From Spisula solida (taxonomy: Eukaryota > Mollusca > Bivalvia > Venerida > Mactridae), in contig OX365949.1 in the NCBI GenBank assembly GCA_947247005.1, positions 1,746,001-1,810,000 of the forward strand: a stretch of 64,000 bases of DNA, in the 5' to 3' direction. The notes beneath the pieces were generated by a model. That model made no database searches and was not told the DNA's origin. It saw nothing but the letters and a program-made list of their open reading frames with translations. Positions within the stretch are counted from its first letter, which is position 1. Each line of letters opens with the position of its first letter. Positions 39,701 through 43,030 of the stretch are shown piece after piece. Made by a program: the position numbers and the translations under genes.

Positions 39701-40161
39701 ACGTTGAGAAGGCTGGTTTCTTGTGGTAGGTTAAGTTACTGCTGGTTAGGATTATAGACTAGGAAAACTGGTTAGGTGAATCGGTCACCATGAATAATGA
39801 AAAAGTTGTTGAAAATATTTTGAGAAACGGCATTAAACCCAGTGAAATTGGTGAATTAGAACAGACCACAGTTGTTTATATTTGAAGAATGCAGTGAAAA
39901 GGTAAAGTGGCTGTGGAATGTGTGCGTGGTTAATATATGGATTCTAAATATTTATTCTTTACCAGTTAATAAACAGTTCATAATCTACATCATGGGCATA
40001 TTGAGAACTGTGATGTTCAAATCATTTCCTGAAAGGCTTCTGCTTGTTTCTCTTTAACTATTTGTTCAGATATGGAGTTTTTAGAGGTGTTGACTGAAGG
40101 ACTGGACTCTGTGTTAATGGTCCGAGGTAGTGGCAGCGAGGTCATTACAATATACTCATGA
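3614..40161 (+). CDS. kcc: K-Cl cotransporter (KCC, SLC12A4-7 family), 24 exons placed, 5' end missing
   Basis: This gene encodes an electroneutral K+/Cl- symporter of the plasma membrane, which sets cell volume and intracellular chloride. I placed 24 coding exons (3,092 bp). All joins keep frame and all introns are GT-AG. They give 1,029 complete residues, numbered here from the first full codon at 3616. Hallmarks in order: [13 protein letters not shown] in TM1 (about residues 77-89), [17 protein letters not shown] (TM3), a loop with four Cys, [16 protein letters not shown] (TM6), [65 protein letters not shown] and the end EVITIYS. K+ site residues of vertebrate KCC1 are kept (Asn84, Ile85, Tyr204, Pro368, Thr371). 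Vertebrate KCCs have about 1,085-1,150 residues, so roughly 50-100 N-terminal residues are missing. Protostomes usually have one KCC, so no vertebrate paralogue is assigned. Family identity is certain; exact exon ends are very likely. Confidence 0.97.
4580..4817. repeat. 121-bp tandem duplication
   Basis: Two nearly identical copies (4580-4697, 4701-4817) starting CTCTGTTTTAAGTGAATTTC and ending GAAAGAGCTATAAT, in the intron after exon 1. Confidence 0.93.
5429..5597. repeat. 169-bp foldback palindrome
   Basis: The outer arms begin GAAATAACGAATATGTG and end in the complement. Pairing with a few mismatches continues inward to a centre near 5512 (CACGAGTGCGTAGCACGAGTG). Within each arm lies a smaller palindrome, CCATATTTTATTGCG and complement, which recurs at 6326-6354. 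Confidence 0.9.
6326..6354. repeat. 29-bp palindrome related to 5429-5597
   Basis: CCATATTTTAT, seven bases, ATAAAATATGG. The same core as the arms of the upstream foldback; the 0.7 kb between may be the body of one element (ATTCTAACAT at 5600 and its complement near 6395). Confidence 0.7.
8164..8495. mobile_element. MITE with GGGGACACA ends
   Basis: Left end ATAGAGGGGACACATGAAAT, right end the complement of ATAGAGGGGACACAGGAATA. A roughly 50-bp segment with GCACGTGCGCACATAATAAA is directly duplicated at the right (8376 and 8449). Repeated CATGTG/ACGTGCGC boxes lie between. It ends about 200 bp before exon 2. Confidence 0.75.
8703..8810 (+). CDS. kcc: KCC exon 2 (N-terminal tail)
   Basis: Residues 33-68, phase 0 at both ends, flanked by TTACAG and GTAACT. 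The core [18 protein letters not shown] matches the vertebrate SLLSGLANYTNLPQG region. It ends in a Lys-rich stretch (EKKKTQAK) just before TM1. Confidence 0.92.
8811..10656. other. KCC introns after exons 2 and 3
   Basis: Apart from exon 3 (9690-9833), no feature is recognised. A run of ten G bases lies near 10135. Confidence 0.75.
9690..9833 (+). CDS. kcc: KCC exon 3 (TM1 and start of TM2)
   Basis: Residues 69-116 (48 codons, phase 0 at both ends), acceptor TTCAG, donor GTAAGT. The run [18 protein letters not shown] is the SLC12 signature of TM1. Asn84 and Ile85 line up with residues that contact K+ in the KCC1 structure, and the following Gly-Val with a Cl- site (family knowledge). Confidence 0.97.
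10657..10842 (+). CDS. kcc: KCC exon 4 (TM2-TM3)
   Basis: Residues 117-178 (62 codons, phase 0). It holds [18 protein letters not shown] and [19 protein letters not shown], among the most conserved segments of the family, and ends EILV before the donor GTAAGT. Confidence 0.97.
10955..11170. repeat. 30-bp tandem repeat with ATTGGTCA
   Basis: Seven or so units of 30 bp (CTGAATGCTGCCATATCATT then GGTCAATTTA) in the intron after exon 4. Each carries an inverted CCAAT box. Confidence 0.93.
11537..12245. repeat. 46-bp minisatellite rich in AGGTCA
   Basis: About 15 units of 46 bp in the exon 4-5 intron, each with GTCAAGGTCACAGACAAGGT and GCATTTAGACCAGTATCT. Most units hold two AGGTCA half-sites six bases apart; the first is the extended form TCAAGGTCA. 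Confidence 0.95.
12725..13032 (+). repeat. Dispersed repeat family ATGCC...GGCATCTACTGATG, copy 1
   Basis: Shares CATCTACTGATG, ACTTTCAAGTTGTTGAAACT, GGACAAGGCTTCC and AATGCAGTCT with 26985-27235; ends about 100 bp before exon 5. Confidence 0.75.
13141..13370 (+). CDS. kcc: KCC exon 5 (TM3-TM4/5)
   Basis: Residues 179-254 plus two bases of a His codon. [13 protein letters not shown] carries Tyr204, the expected K+ ligand. [19 protein letters not shown] matches the VFVGVKYVNKFA region. The donor GTAAGT overlaps an in-frame TAA if read through, so the join to exon 6 is required. Confidence 0.96.
14332..14462. repeat. Irregular tandem repeat, GGATGTAACAAG units
   Basis: Three or four imperfect units of GGATGTAACAAGTTTTCCGG and TACAATGCTGG in the exon 5-6 intron. 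Confidence 0.6.
14991..15200. mobile_element. MITE family ACTGTTTTATCAAAGCACTT, copy 1 (right end decayed)
   Basis: Left end ACTGTTTTATCAAAGCACTT and interior AGGAGTTCATTAACTGA match copies at 27770 and 54517; the right end is degraded. Confidence 0.65.
15843..16185 (+). repeat. Dispersed repeat GGATGGATGTCACAAAG, copy 1
   Basis: CTGGATGGATGTCACAATG, then GATTTCAATGAAACTT and GGTTAGTACCAAGACTAG blocks shared with 27955, 35875, 37525 and 48585. It ends about 35 bp before exon 6. Confidence 0.75.
16221..16429 (+). CDS. kcc: KCC exon 6 (large extracellular loop)
   Basis: Residues 255-324. The loop has four Cys (257, 277, 290, 300), the number and order that form two disulfides in vertebrate KCCs, and two N-glycosylation sequons (NET at 280, NDT at 295). 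CDPYF and GIPG are conserved landmarks. The donor is GTATAA and the acceptor TTGTAG. Confidence 0.96.
16575..16799. repeat. 25-bp minisatellite with TGACCTTGA
   Basis: Nine consecutive 25-bp units (CAGGTTTGACCTTGAATT plus seven variable bases) in the exon 6-7 intron, 145 bp after the exon. TGACCTTGA is the complement of TCAAGGTCA. Confidence 0.95.
17393..17745. repeat. Degenerate tandem array, CATTGGTCAATCATA units
   Basis: About seven units of roughly 50 bp with GTATGCAGCCTTCTCATTGG and TCAATCATAGACC, ending 57 bp before exon 7. Related in reverse orientation to the array at 44752-45052. Confidence 0.88.
17803..17943 (+). CDS. kcc: KCC exon 7 (end of loop, TM6 start)
   Basis: Residues 325-371. 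The loop is shorter and more divergent than in vertebrates, then [19 protein letters not shown] enters TM6. Pro368 and Thr371 match K+-contacting residues of KCC1. The exon ends in the split Gly codon of [13 protein letters not shown]. Confidence 0.96.
18155..18276. repeat. Imperfect inverted repeat
   Basis: CTCAAACCTAGAATGAGT at 18164 pairs with ACTCATTCTTGGCTTGAG at 18249; MITE-like, no coding. Confidence 0.5.
18465..18603. repeat. 28-bp tandem repeat, five exact copies
   Basis: Five essentially identical units (AGATTATATGGCTACCATGG plus GGCATTGT) in the exon 7-8 intron. Identity suggests recent expansion. Confidence 0.95.
19000..19497. mobile_element. Two tandem copies of a palindromic MITE
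   Basis: Two related units of about 250 bp (19000-19248, 19249-19497). Each starts with GATCTCC...CATCTCAAGTAGA and ends with ATTGAGATGCTTTGGGAGAT or a variant, so each has inverted ends. A degenerate third end is near 26840-26875. Confidence 0.75.
19630..19910 (+). repeat. Dispersed repeat with GTCTGTCTGTC tract
   Basis: TATACCCCCGCTCAATGAG, GGGGGGTATACTGG, (TCTG) tract, and GGCCCTTTGCTGGTGGGGG near the end. An open frame through it is incidental. Ends about 80 bp before exon 8. Confidence 0.65.
19989..20087 (+). CDS. kcc: KCC exon 8 (TM6 end, loop, TM7 start)
   Basis: Residues 372-404. [19 protein letters not shown] is nearly identical to vertebrate KCCs. It ends with one base of a Tyr codon before the U12-type donor GTATCCTTT. 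Confidence 0.97.
20088..20632 (+). other. U12-type (minor spliceosome) intron, KCC exons 8-9
   Basis: The donor is a perfect GTATCCTTT (20088-20096). A perfect branch motif TTCCTTAAC lies at 20613-20621, its adenosines 12-13 nt from the intron end at 20632. There is no long polypyrimidine tract. Phase 1. All are textbook U12 features. A perfect 19-bp hairpin lies inside at 20462-20527. Confidence 0.93.
20462..20527. repeat. Perfect 19-bp hairpin inside a U12 intron
   Basis: CACAGGTAACTGTATCATT at 20462-20480 and its exact complement at 20509-20527, loop 28 bases, about 85 nt upstream of the branch motif. Confidence 0.9.
20633..20690 (+). CDS. kcc: KCC exon 9 (TM7, 58 bp)
   Basis: Residues 405-423 plus two bases of Lys. 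[15 protein letters not shown] is the counterpart of VLFGACIEGVVLRDK. The acceptor follows a U12 branch site. The GTAAGT donor is followed within six bases by the 54-bp minisatellite. Confidence 0.96.
20696..23275. repeat. 54-bp minisatellite with 1,177-bp higher-order duplication
   Basis: About 48 head-to-tail units of 54 bp, each with TTGTAATGCACACTTTATC and CTGTGC...TTCTACAGTGC. The period is a multiple of three, so long open frames (up to 405 codons) run through it without coding. A block of about 22 units repeats at an offset of 1,177 bp (for example 20943 and 22120, 21249 and 22426); I noticed one difference (21446 versus 22623). The array starts six bases after the exon 9 splice junction. 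Confidence 0.97.
23276..24463. mobile_element. 1,188-bp TIR element inserted in the minisatellite
   Basis: Ends are inverted repeats of about 26 bp: CTGTATAGCGGGTATATTTC at 23276 and its complement ending at 24463. TA lies on both sides (23274-23275, 24464-24465), and removing one TA plus the element restores a normal repeat unit. No transposase is visible, so it is non-autonomous. GCGAAAT-rich ends resemble sequence at 140-230. Confidence 0.85.
24466..24823. repeat. 54-bp minisatellite, second part
   Basis: Six to seven more units of the same 54-bp repeat resume right after the inserted element at 23276-24463, so the two parts were once one array. Confidence 0.95.
25197..25315 (+). CDS. kcc: KCC exon 10 (TM8)
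   Basis: Residues 424-463. [17 protein letters not shown] leads into [10 protein letters not shown], the conserved TM8 region. It lies 4.5 kb from exon 9, across the minisatellite and an inserted element. Donor GTAAGT. Confidence 0.97.
25316..26251. other. KCC intron after exon 10
   Basis: AT-rich; nothing recognised. Confidence 0.7.
26252..26426 (+). CDS. kcc: KCC exon 11 (TM8-TM9)
   Basis: Residues 464-521. [37 protein letters not shown] and LDIVAPVIT match vertebrate sequence. It ends within a Met codon; donor GTAAGT. Confidence 0.97.
26472..26612. mobile_element. MITE family GGTATTCAATATTGATCTTA, copy 1
   Basis: Inverted ends of about 24 bp (GGTGGGTATTCAATATTGAT and complement) around CCAATCATATCGCCTGTTAC. 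The second copy is at 34107-34254. About 45 bp after exon 11. Confidence 0.88.
26985..27235 (+). repeat. Dispersed repeat family, copy 2
   Basis: Same blocks as 12725-13032 (GGCATCTGCTGATG, GGACAAGGCTTCC, TGAATGCAGTCT). In the exon 11-12 intron. Confidence 0.75.
27631..27729 (+). CDS. kcc: KCC exon 12 (TM10, membrane-cytosol junction)
   Basis: Residues 522-554. [17 protein letters not shown] and [11 protein letters not shown] are near-identical to [29 protein letters not shown]. Donor GTATGT. Confidence 0.97.
27770..27959. mobile_element. MITE family ACTGTTTTATCAAAGCACTT, copy 2
   Basis: Ends GTACTGTTTTATCAAAGCAC and the complement at 27940-27959; about 190 bp, 40 bp after exon 12. Confidence 0.8.
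27955..28215 (+). repeat. Dispersed repeat GGATGGATGTCACAAAG, copy 2
   Basis: CTGGATGGATGTCACAAAG, GGATTTCAATAGAACTT, AAGCTAGTTGTGCATATTTT. Confidence 0.75.
28344..28463 (+). CDS. kcc: KCC exon 13 (TM11-TM12)
   Basis: Residues 555-594. [18 protein letters not shown] and [10 protein letters not shown] close the membrane domain; the SWYYAL Tyr pair includes the expected second Cl- site ligand. Donor GTAAGT. Confidence 0.97.
28464..29490. other. KCC intron after exon 13, proximal part
   Basis: Scattered TGATTGGTTG motifs at 28945-29045; otherwise nothing recognised before the tandem repeat at 29491. Confidence 0.7.
29491..29628. repeat. Short tandem repeat ending at the exon 14 acceptor
   Basis: Irregular units of about 20 bp, GATGTTGATGTTATTTTAT, run up to the splice junction; the acceptor TTATTTTAG is part of the last unit. 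Confidence 0.85.
29629..29733 (+). CDS. kcc: KCC exon 14 (start of cytosolic domain)
   Basis: Residues 595-629. [19 protein letters not shown] and QGPPHTKNW match the scissor-helix start of the C-terminal domain. The acceptor TTATTTTAG is the last unit of a short tandem repeat. Confidence 0.97.
30046..30180 (+). repeat. Tandem triplication of the exon 15 acceptor
   Basis: TATAAATATCTTCCCTCTAT TTCAG plus ACCTCAGCTTCTG occurs three times, offset by 42 and 40 bp. Each copy holds a full polypyrimidine tract, AG and the first 13 exon bases. Confidence 0.95.
30168..30256 (+). CDS. kcc: KCC exon 15 (cytosolic domain), preceded by duplicated acceptors
   Basis: Residues 630-659: [17 protein letters not shown] and FASQLKAG. 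The 3' splice site and the first 13 exon bases occur three times in tandem (exon starts at 30086, 30128 and 30168). Only the third continues in frame, so the start is set at 30168. Donor GTCAGT. Confidence 0.95.
30446..30720 (+). repeat. Dispersed repeat with GTCTGTCGGTCGG and G tract
   Basis: ATGCCTCCAATCTTTAAAAA, GTCTGTTGGTCTGTCTGTCG, GGTCATTAGGTCAAAGGTCA. A G run of about 16 bases lies near 30687-30703. Confidence 0.65.
31037..31116 (+). CDS. kcc: KCC exon 16 (cytosolic domain)
   Basis: Residues 660-686: [18 protein letters not shown] and ADAQAAKQ, matching KGLTIVGSVLEG in vertebrates. Ends in phase 0, donor GTACTT, a weak site. Confidence 0.95.
31443..31690 (+). repeat. SINE-like repeat copy
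   Basis: Contains GTTGAGAAGTTGTTGGTTCC, TGGTGGAAGGGTAAGTTAG and AATTGTTGAGAACCGG, shared with 39650-39842. It ends about 65 bp before exon 17. Confidence 0.6.
31754..31842 (+). CDS. kcc: KCC exon 17 (cytosolic domain)
   Basis: Residues 687-715: [20 protein letters not shown], counterpart of VKGFCQVVVASKVREGLAHL. Acceptor ATCAG, donor GTGAGT. Confidence 0.95.
31843..32959. other. KCC intron after exon 17
   Basis: AT-rich; nothing recognised. Confidence 0.7.
32960..33066 (+). CDS. kcc: KCC exon 18 (cytosolic domain)
   Basis: Residues 716-751: [20 protein letters not shown], near-identical to vertebrate KCC1. Ends KVFL plus one base of an Asn codon; donor GTAACA. Confidence 0.96.
33659..33718. 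repeat. TGATTGTTT repeats before the exon 19 acceptor
   Basis: Four or five imperfect direct repeats of TGATTGTTT(T/C) occupy the polypyrimidine region just before CATTTACAG. Confidence 0.75.
33722..33928 (+). CDS. kcc: KCC exon 19 (cytosolic domain)
   Basis: Residues 752-820. [20 protein letters not shown] and LRIFTVA are diagnostic. It ends with the C of a Gln codon before a U12-type donor GTATCCTTT. Direct repeats of TGATTGTTT precede the acceptor. Confidence 0.97.
33929..35441 (+). other. U12-type intron, KCC exons 19-20
   Basis: Perfect donor GTATCCTTT (33929-33937), phase 1. The branch is degenerate: TTTCACCTTAC at 35418-35428, adenosine about 14 nt from the acceptor. The intron carries a 148-bp MITE at 34107-34254; otherwise it is AT-rich with nothing recognised. 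Confidence 0.82.
34107..34254. mobile_element. MITE family GGTATTCAATATTGATCTTA, copy 2
   Basis: Same ends and interior (CCAATCATATCGCCTATTAC, CTGATTGGTTGTCTTTATC) as 26472-26612; lies inside the U12 intron after exon 19. Confidence 0.88.
35442..35533 (+). CDS. kcc: KCC exon 20 (cytosolic domain)
   Basis: Residues 821-851: [16 protein letters not shown] and QADVEVVEM, counterpart of QMDDNSIQMKKDL and AEVEVVEM. The start was chosen because C|AG restores Gln after FTVA. Donor GTTTGT. Confidence 0.95.
35565..35690 (-). repeat. Dispersed repeat, copy B (inverted relative to A)
   Basis: The reverse complement matches 2790-2915 over about 110 bp with scattered changes; lies 30 bp past exon 20. 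Confidence 0.75.
35875..36055 (+). repeat. Dispersed repeat GGATGGATGTCACAAAG, copy 3
   Basis: GAGATGGATTTCACAAAGC, then TTGGTTCGATTTGAATGAAA and GGCCTAGTTGTACAT; diverged. It ends about 15 bp before exon 21. Confidence 0.6.
36073..36223 (+). CDS. kcc: KCC exon 21 (regulatory Thr site 1)
   Basis: Residues 852-901. [17 protein letters not shown] is the conserved WNK-SPAK/OSR1 site-1 block; the target Thr is residue 864 (codon 36109-36111), equal to Thr991 of human KCC3 (family knowledge). Downstream sequence is divergent. Confidence 0.95.
36630..37015 (+). mobile_element. tRNA-related SINE-like repeat, interrupted by a MITE
   Basis: The head GTGGTAAGTGCACTGGATA and CCAGCAATCTGGGTTTG resembles a tRNA-derived promoter; the tail GTTGTTGGTCCCTAGTGGAA to AGCGTTAAACC matches 31540-31690 and 39650-39842. 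The MITE at 36687-36864 sits between head and tail. Confidence 0.6.
36687..36864. mobile_element. MITE with AGAACTCGATA ends
   Basis: TTAGAACTCGATACAACGAC at the left pairs with GTCGTTATATCGAGTTCTG at the right; internal ATGTCAGTATA repeats. This resembles common TA-inserting MITEs. Confidence 0.8.
37044..37203 (+). CDS. kcc: KCC exon 22 (regulatory Thr site 2, divergent)
   Basis: Residues 902-954, an acidic, variable part of the tail. EKNQYTFSP aligns with EKVHMTWTK around human KCC3 Thr1048, so Thr927 (codon 37118-37120) is the likely site 2. The 63-residue gap between the two Thr is close to the human 57. Donor GTGAGA. Confidence 0.9.
37525..37720 (+). repeat. Dispersed repeat GGATGGATGTCACAAAG, copy 4
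   Basis: CTGGATGTATGTCACAAAA, GGTTCTCCTTAACCATTGG, AAGCCTAGTTGTGTTAATTT. Confidence 0.75.
38022..38155 (+). CDS. kcc: KCC exon 23
   Basis: Residues 955-999: [18 protein letters not shown] and [14 protein letters not shown] match the vertebrate C-terminal block. It ends with one base of a Tyr codon before a U12-type donor GTATCCTTT. Confidence 0.97.
38325..38425 (+). repeat. tRNA-like SINE head
   Basis: GTAGCTCAATCATTAGCGCG resembles an A box and GGTTCAAATAC a B box, about 45 bp apart; typical of tRNA-derived SINEs. It does not fold as a complete tRNA in my reading. Confidence 0.6.
38405..39410. mobile_element. 1-kb segment between perfect 21-bp inverted repeats
   Basis: GACGTTCAAAAATAAACAGG (38405 on) and its complement (39390-39410) bound a segment that is more CpG-rich than its surroundings, with TGACGTCA at 38785 and 38998. 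No coding seen. The left repeat adjoins a SINE head, so it could also be two opposed SINE pieces. Confidence 0.5.
39580..39842 (+). mobile_element. SINE-like repeat with tRNA-like head
   Basis: Head GATTAGTGCACTGACCTTTT and GGATTTCAATCCC, then the shared tail (CACGTTGAGAAGGCTGG, GGTGAATCGGTCACCATGAA, GGCATTAAACCC). About 230 bp before the last KCC exon. Confidence 0.65.
40070..40161 (+). CDS. kcc: KCC exon 24, terminal coding exon
   Basis: Residues 1000-1029 and stop TGA (40159-40161): [19 protein letters not shown] and EVITIYS, the invariant family ending. GSGS replaces the GGGR of vertebrates just before EVITIYS. The 3' UTR begins at 40162; its end is not clear. Confidence 0.97.
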
Positions 40162-40220
40162 TTTCATCACATACAACTATATCGATGATGTCATCAACTC
40201 ATGTATATTCAACTGTCTTG

Positions 40221-40360
40221 TTACACAAATAACAGTGATGTCATCAGTTTATGTGTTACACAAATAACAATGATGTCATCAGTTTATGTGTTACACAAAT
40301 AACAATGATGTCATCAGTTTATGTGTTACACAAATAACAATGATGTCATCAGTTTATGTG
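40221..40360. repeat. 35-bp tandem repeat, four copies, presumed 3' UTR
   Basis: Exactly four 35-bp units, 60 bp past the KCC stop. Each contains TGATGTCATCA, an inverted repeat around one base that resembles an AP-1/CRE variant. A degenerate unit precedes it. Confidence 0.94.
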
Positions 40361-40376
40361 TACCCAACTGTACGTT

Positions 40377-41421
40377 TATACGAGGTGTGTCCAAAAAGTT
40401 CGTAGACATCCCATTTTAAAAGATATTCGGCGTCATGACAAATTCTTTTTCACCAGACCTCTATACTTTATTACAAAATACATATTCTGTATTAATTTGA
40501 CTAAATATACTATAAAAATAAAAACAATATATGACAGTTTATGTATCATGGTTTTGATAAGCGGCACAGGTCAAGTTGGTTAGTTAGTATGTTTGATATA
40601 ATGTCATGGCAATTTTTTAATTTTGGCGCTATTATATTGACGTTTGTCAACGTGCCACGATGTTGTGTTGGTGTCACGTCCGCCAAGTATCATTACAATA
40701 GAACAACTGTACTTGAAAAAAAAACTTTAATCATAAGGATCTAATTAATTATTGGAAACGAAATGACGTCTTTTGACGTCAAAGAACAACAGACTATCAT
40801 TAAATTGTGTGTACCATAGGACAAAACACCGGTTCAAACCATTAAAACACTTCGGTCTGCAACAGGCAAGGATTCTGTGTGTAGTGCACTTGTTTACAAG
40901 TGGCACAAGCGATATTCAGATATAAATAAGATTAATAAAGCGGACGGTAGTAGCGGACGACCGAGAGTTATAAACGACGTTACTGTGACGTCTATAGAAG
41001 AGATCGTCAATAAGGATAGATGTGTGAGTATTCGTGAGTCTGAATTGAGCCGTGGGACAGTAAATAACATACTTAAGCAGCAGTCAGGTATAAACAAGGT
41101 ATGGGTGCCAAGATTGACAGATTTCGACAGAGGCAGGCGAAAACATTGATAACGGTGGCTACTACTTTGAAACATTGTGACAATTTTAACGTTGTTAATT
41201 TACGCTGCGGACGTTACTGACGTCACCACCTACGCCGCTAGGGTACAAGTAAGTACACTAGAATTATTGTAGAAAAAATATTACTCCACACATTTCACTG
41301 AAATTTTCTGTGTTATAGGTAAATGCAATGTTTTTTTTGATACTGAAGTTTGATGTGGATATGTTGTTTTGTTTTTATTTTATCACAAGTGTTTACGAAC
41401 TTTTTGGACACACCTCGTATA
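40377..41421 (+). mobile_element. Mariner-like DNA transposon, internally deleted
   Basis: Terminal inverted repeats of about 30 bp start CGAGGTGTGTCC at 40381 and end GGACACACCTCG at 41418, bounded by TA. Between them is the N-terminal half of a mariner-type transposase. At about 1.05 kb the element is shorter than a full mariner (about 1.3 kb); the catalytic DDD half is absent. It lies about 220 bp past the KCC stop, in the presumed 3' UTR or just downstream. Confidence 0.85.
40763..41149 (+). pseudogene. Mariner transposase N-terminal fragment, broken
   Basis: Reading from ATG 40763, the frame is interrupted by TAG at 40817 and runs on to a stop at 41147. VYKWHKRYSD, GSSGRPRV and SRGTVNNIL match the two helix-turn-helix units and linker of mariner/SETMAR-type DNA-binding domains, and WVPRLTDF is the usual segment after them. 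The catalytic domain is missing. Non-functional. Confidence 0.75.
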
Positions 41422-42118
41422 GTTCAAATTATCACTGATCATAATATATATTTGCTGTTTTGGTTTATATTCCTGGCAGTAAATACATAATATTAACAAG
41501 CTTTAAAATGTATCTCAGTTGTTCCAGTTGTCAAAGTATATTTATGTCTGCAGCGTATATTGATGAGGTCATAGTTATGTGTGTACCTTCAATATTCATG
41601 TGAATTCCAAATCATTGATTAAACATCTTTAATACATGTACATATTTATGTTCAAGAATTTCTCCTGATGCACAAAATTGCAACAATCGTTGTTCCATAT
41701 CATAGTGTGATCTGGCTGCTGGTACACAGTGTAGCAATACCATGTCACTTTGACATCACTAAAGGCTACAAATCCAAGACGAAATTTGGTTTCCTTTGAA
41801 AAAAAACACAAGTATTTATTTCTTCATAAATTTCTATGAAACTTACGACAGTCTTAGTGGAAAATTATATGCTTTCCTTGGAATATAAGATCTTTTTCAG
41901 CTGTTGTGCCATTTTTTCCAGTACTCTATGAAACCTTGGAATTGACAACGGCTTGAAACTGTAGTTTGATCGCATGCAGGTTTCACAGGGTGCTGGAAAA
42001 ACCAGCCCAACTGCTGATAGGGATCCTACATTTCGTGGAAAGCTTTCACTTGTTCCCTTTAAGACTGGCATATATTTCATAGAAATCGCTATAGAAATAA
42101 AGTACTTGCGGCTATTTT

Positions 42119-42690
42119 TGTTAGCTCACCTTTCACAAAGTGACAGAGTGAGCTTTTGTGATCACTCTTCGTCCGTCCATCATCCGTCCGTCATTAATTT
42201 GCTTGTGTAGACACTAGAGGTCACAATTTTGACTTAATCTTATGAAACTTGGTCACAATGATCATCTCAACAAAATCTAGGTCAAGTTCGATATTGGGTC
42301 ATCCGGGGTCAAAAACTAGGTCACAAGGTCAAATCATAGAAAAACCTTGTTTAGACACTAGAGGTCACAATTTTGACTTAATCTTTATGAAACTTAGTCA
42401 CAATGATCATCTCAACAAAATCTAGGTCTAGTTTGATATTGGGTCATCCGGGGTAAAAAACTAGGTCACAAGGTCAAATCATAGAAAAACCTTGTATAGT
42501 CATTAGAGGTCACAATTTTAGCCTAATCCTTATGAAACTTGGTCAGAGTGATCATCTCAACAAAATCTAGGTCAAGTGCGATATTGCGTCATATGGGGCC
42601 AAGAACTAGGTCACTAGGTCAAATAATAGGTCTTGCATGTATTGCTATAACAGGTGAGCGACCTAGGGCCCTTTGGGCCCTCTTGTTGTC
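42119..42690 (+). repeat. Dispersed repeat TTAGCTCACC, copy 1, with internal tandem units
   Basis: TTAGCTCACCTTTCACAAAG, TTCGTCCGTCCATCATCC, then three units of about 120 bp with ATGATCATCTCAACAAAATC, ending GGGCCCTTTGGGCCCTCTTG. Confidence 0.8.
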
Positions 42691-42954
42691 CAATGTTGAT
42701 AAATTTCGTCTTGAATTGGTAGCCTTTAGTGATGTCAAGGTCACATGATACTGCTACACTGTACAGGGTTGCTTCTCATACTCGGATATAAGACGTGAGA
42801 ACTAAACCTGTACAGTATGGCTACATGATCAAGTATCATATTAGTTGTGTTGTTCTTTGCTTGCGTGCTTTATTTGTATTATTGTGTAGATCTATGTCGA
42901 TGAAATCTTCACATTATTGTTTCAGGTTATAAAAACTTATTTTGGAGACCATTC

Positions 42955-43030
42955 TCAAATGTTGAGCCTCTGATTGGTTAAGTTTCAGCTCAGACCTGTA
43001 ACTGACCAATCATAAGGCTGCATTCTGAGT
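42955..43030. repeat. CTGATTGGTT...GACCAAT repeat, single copy
   Basis: GAGCCTCTGATTGGTTAAG then ACTGACCAATCATAAGGCTG; related to 44752-45052. Confidence 0.7.

Larger units (their letters stand above)
38156..40069 (+). other. U12-type intron, KCC exons 23-24
   Basis: Perfect donor GTATCCTTT (38156-38164), phase 1. The branch-like CTCTTTAAC lies at 40050-40058, adenosines 12-13 nt from the acceptor. The intron contains a tRNA-like SINE head, a 1-kb inverted-repeat-bounded segment and another SINE-like repeat. Confidence 0.85.
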
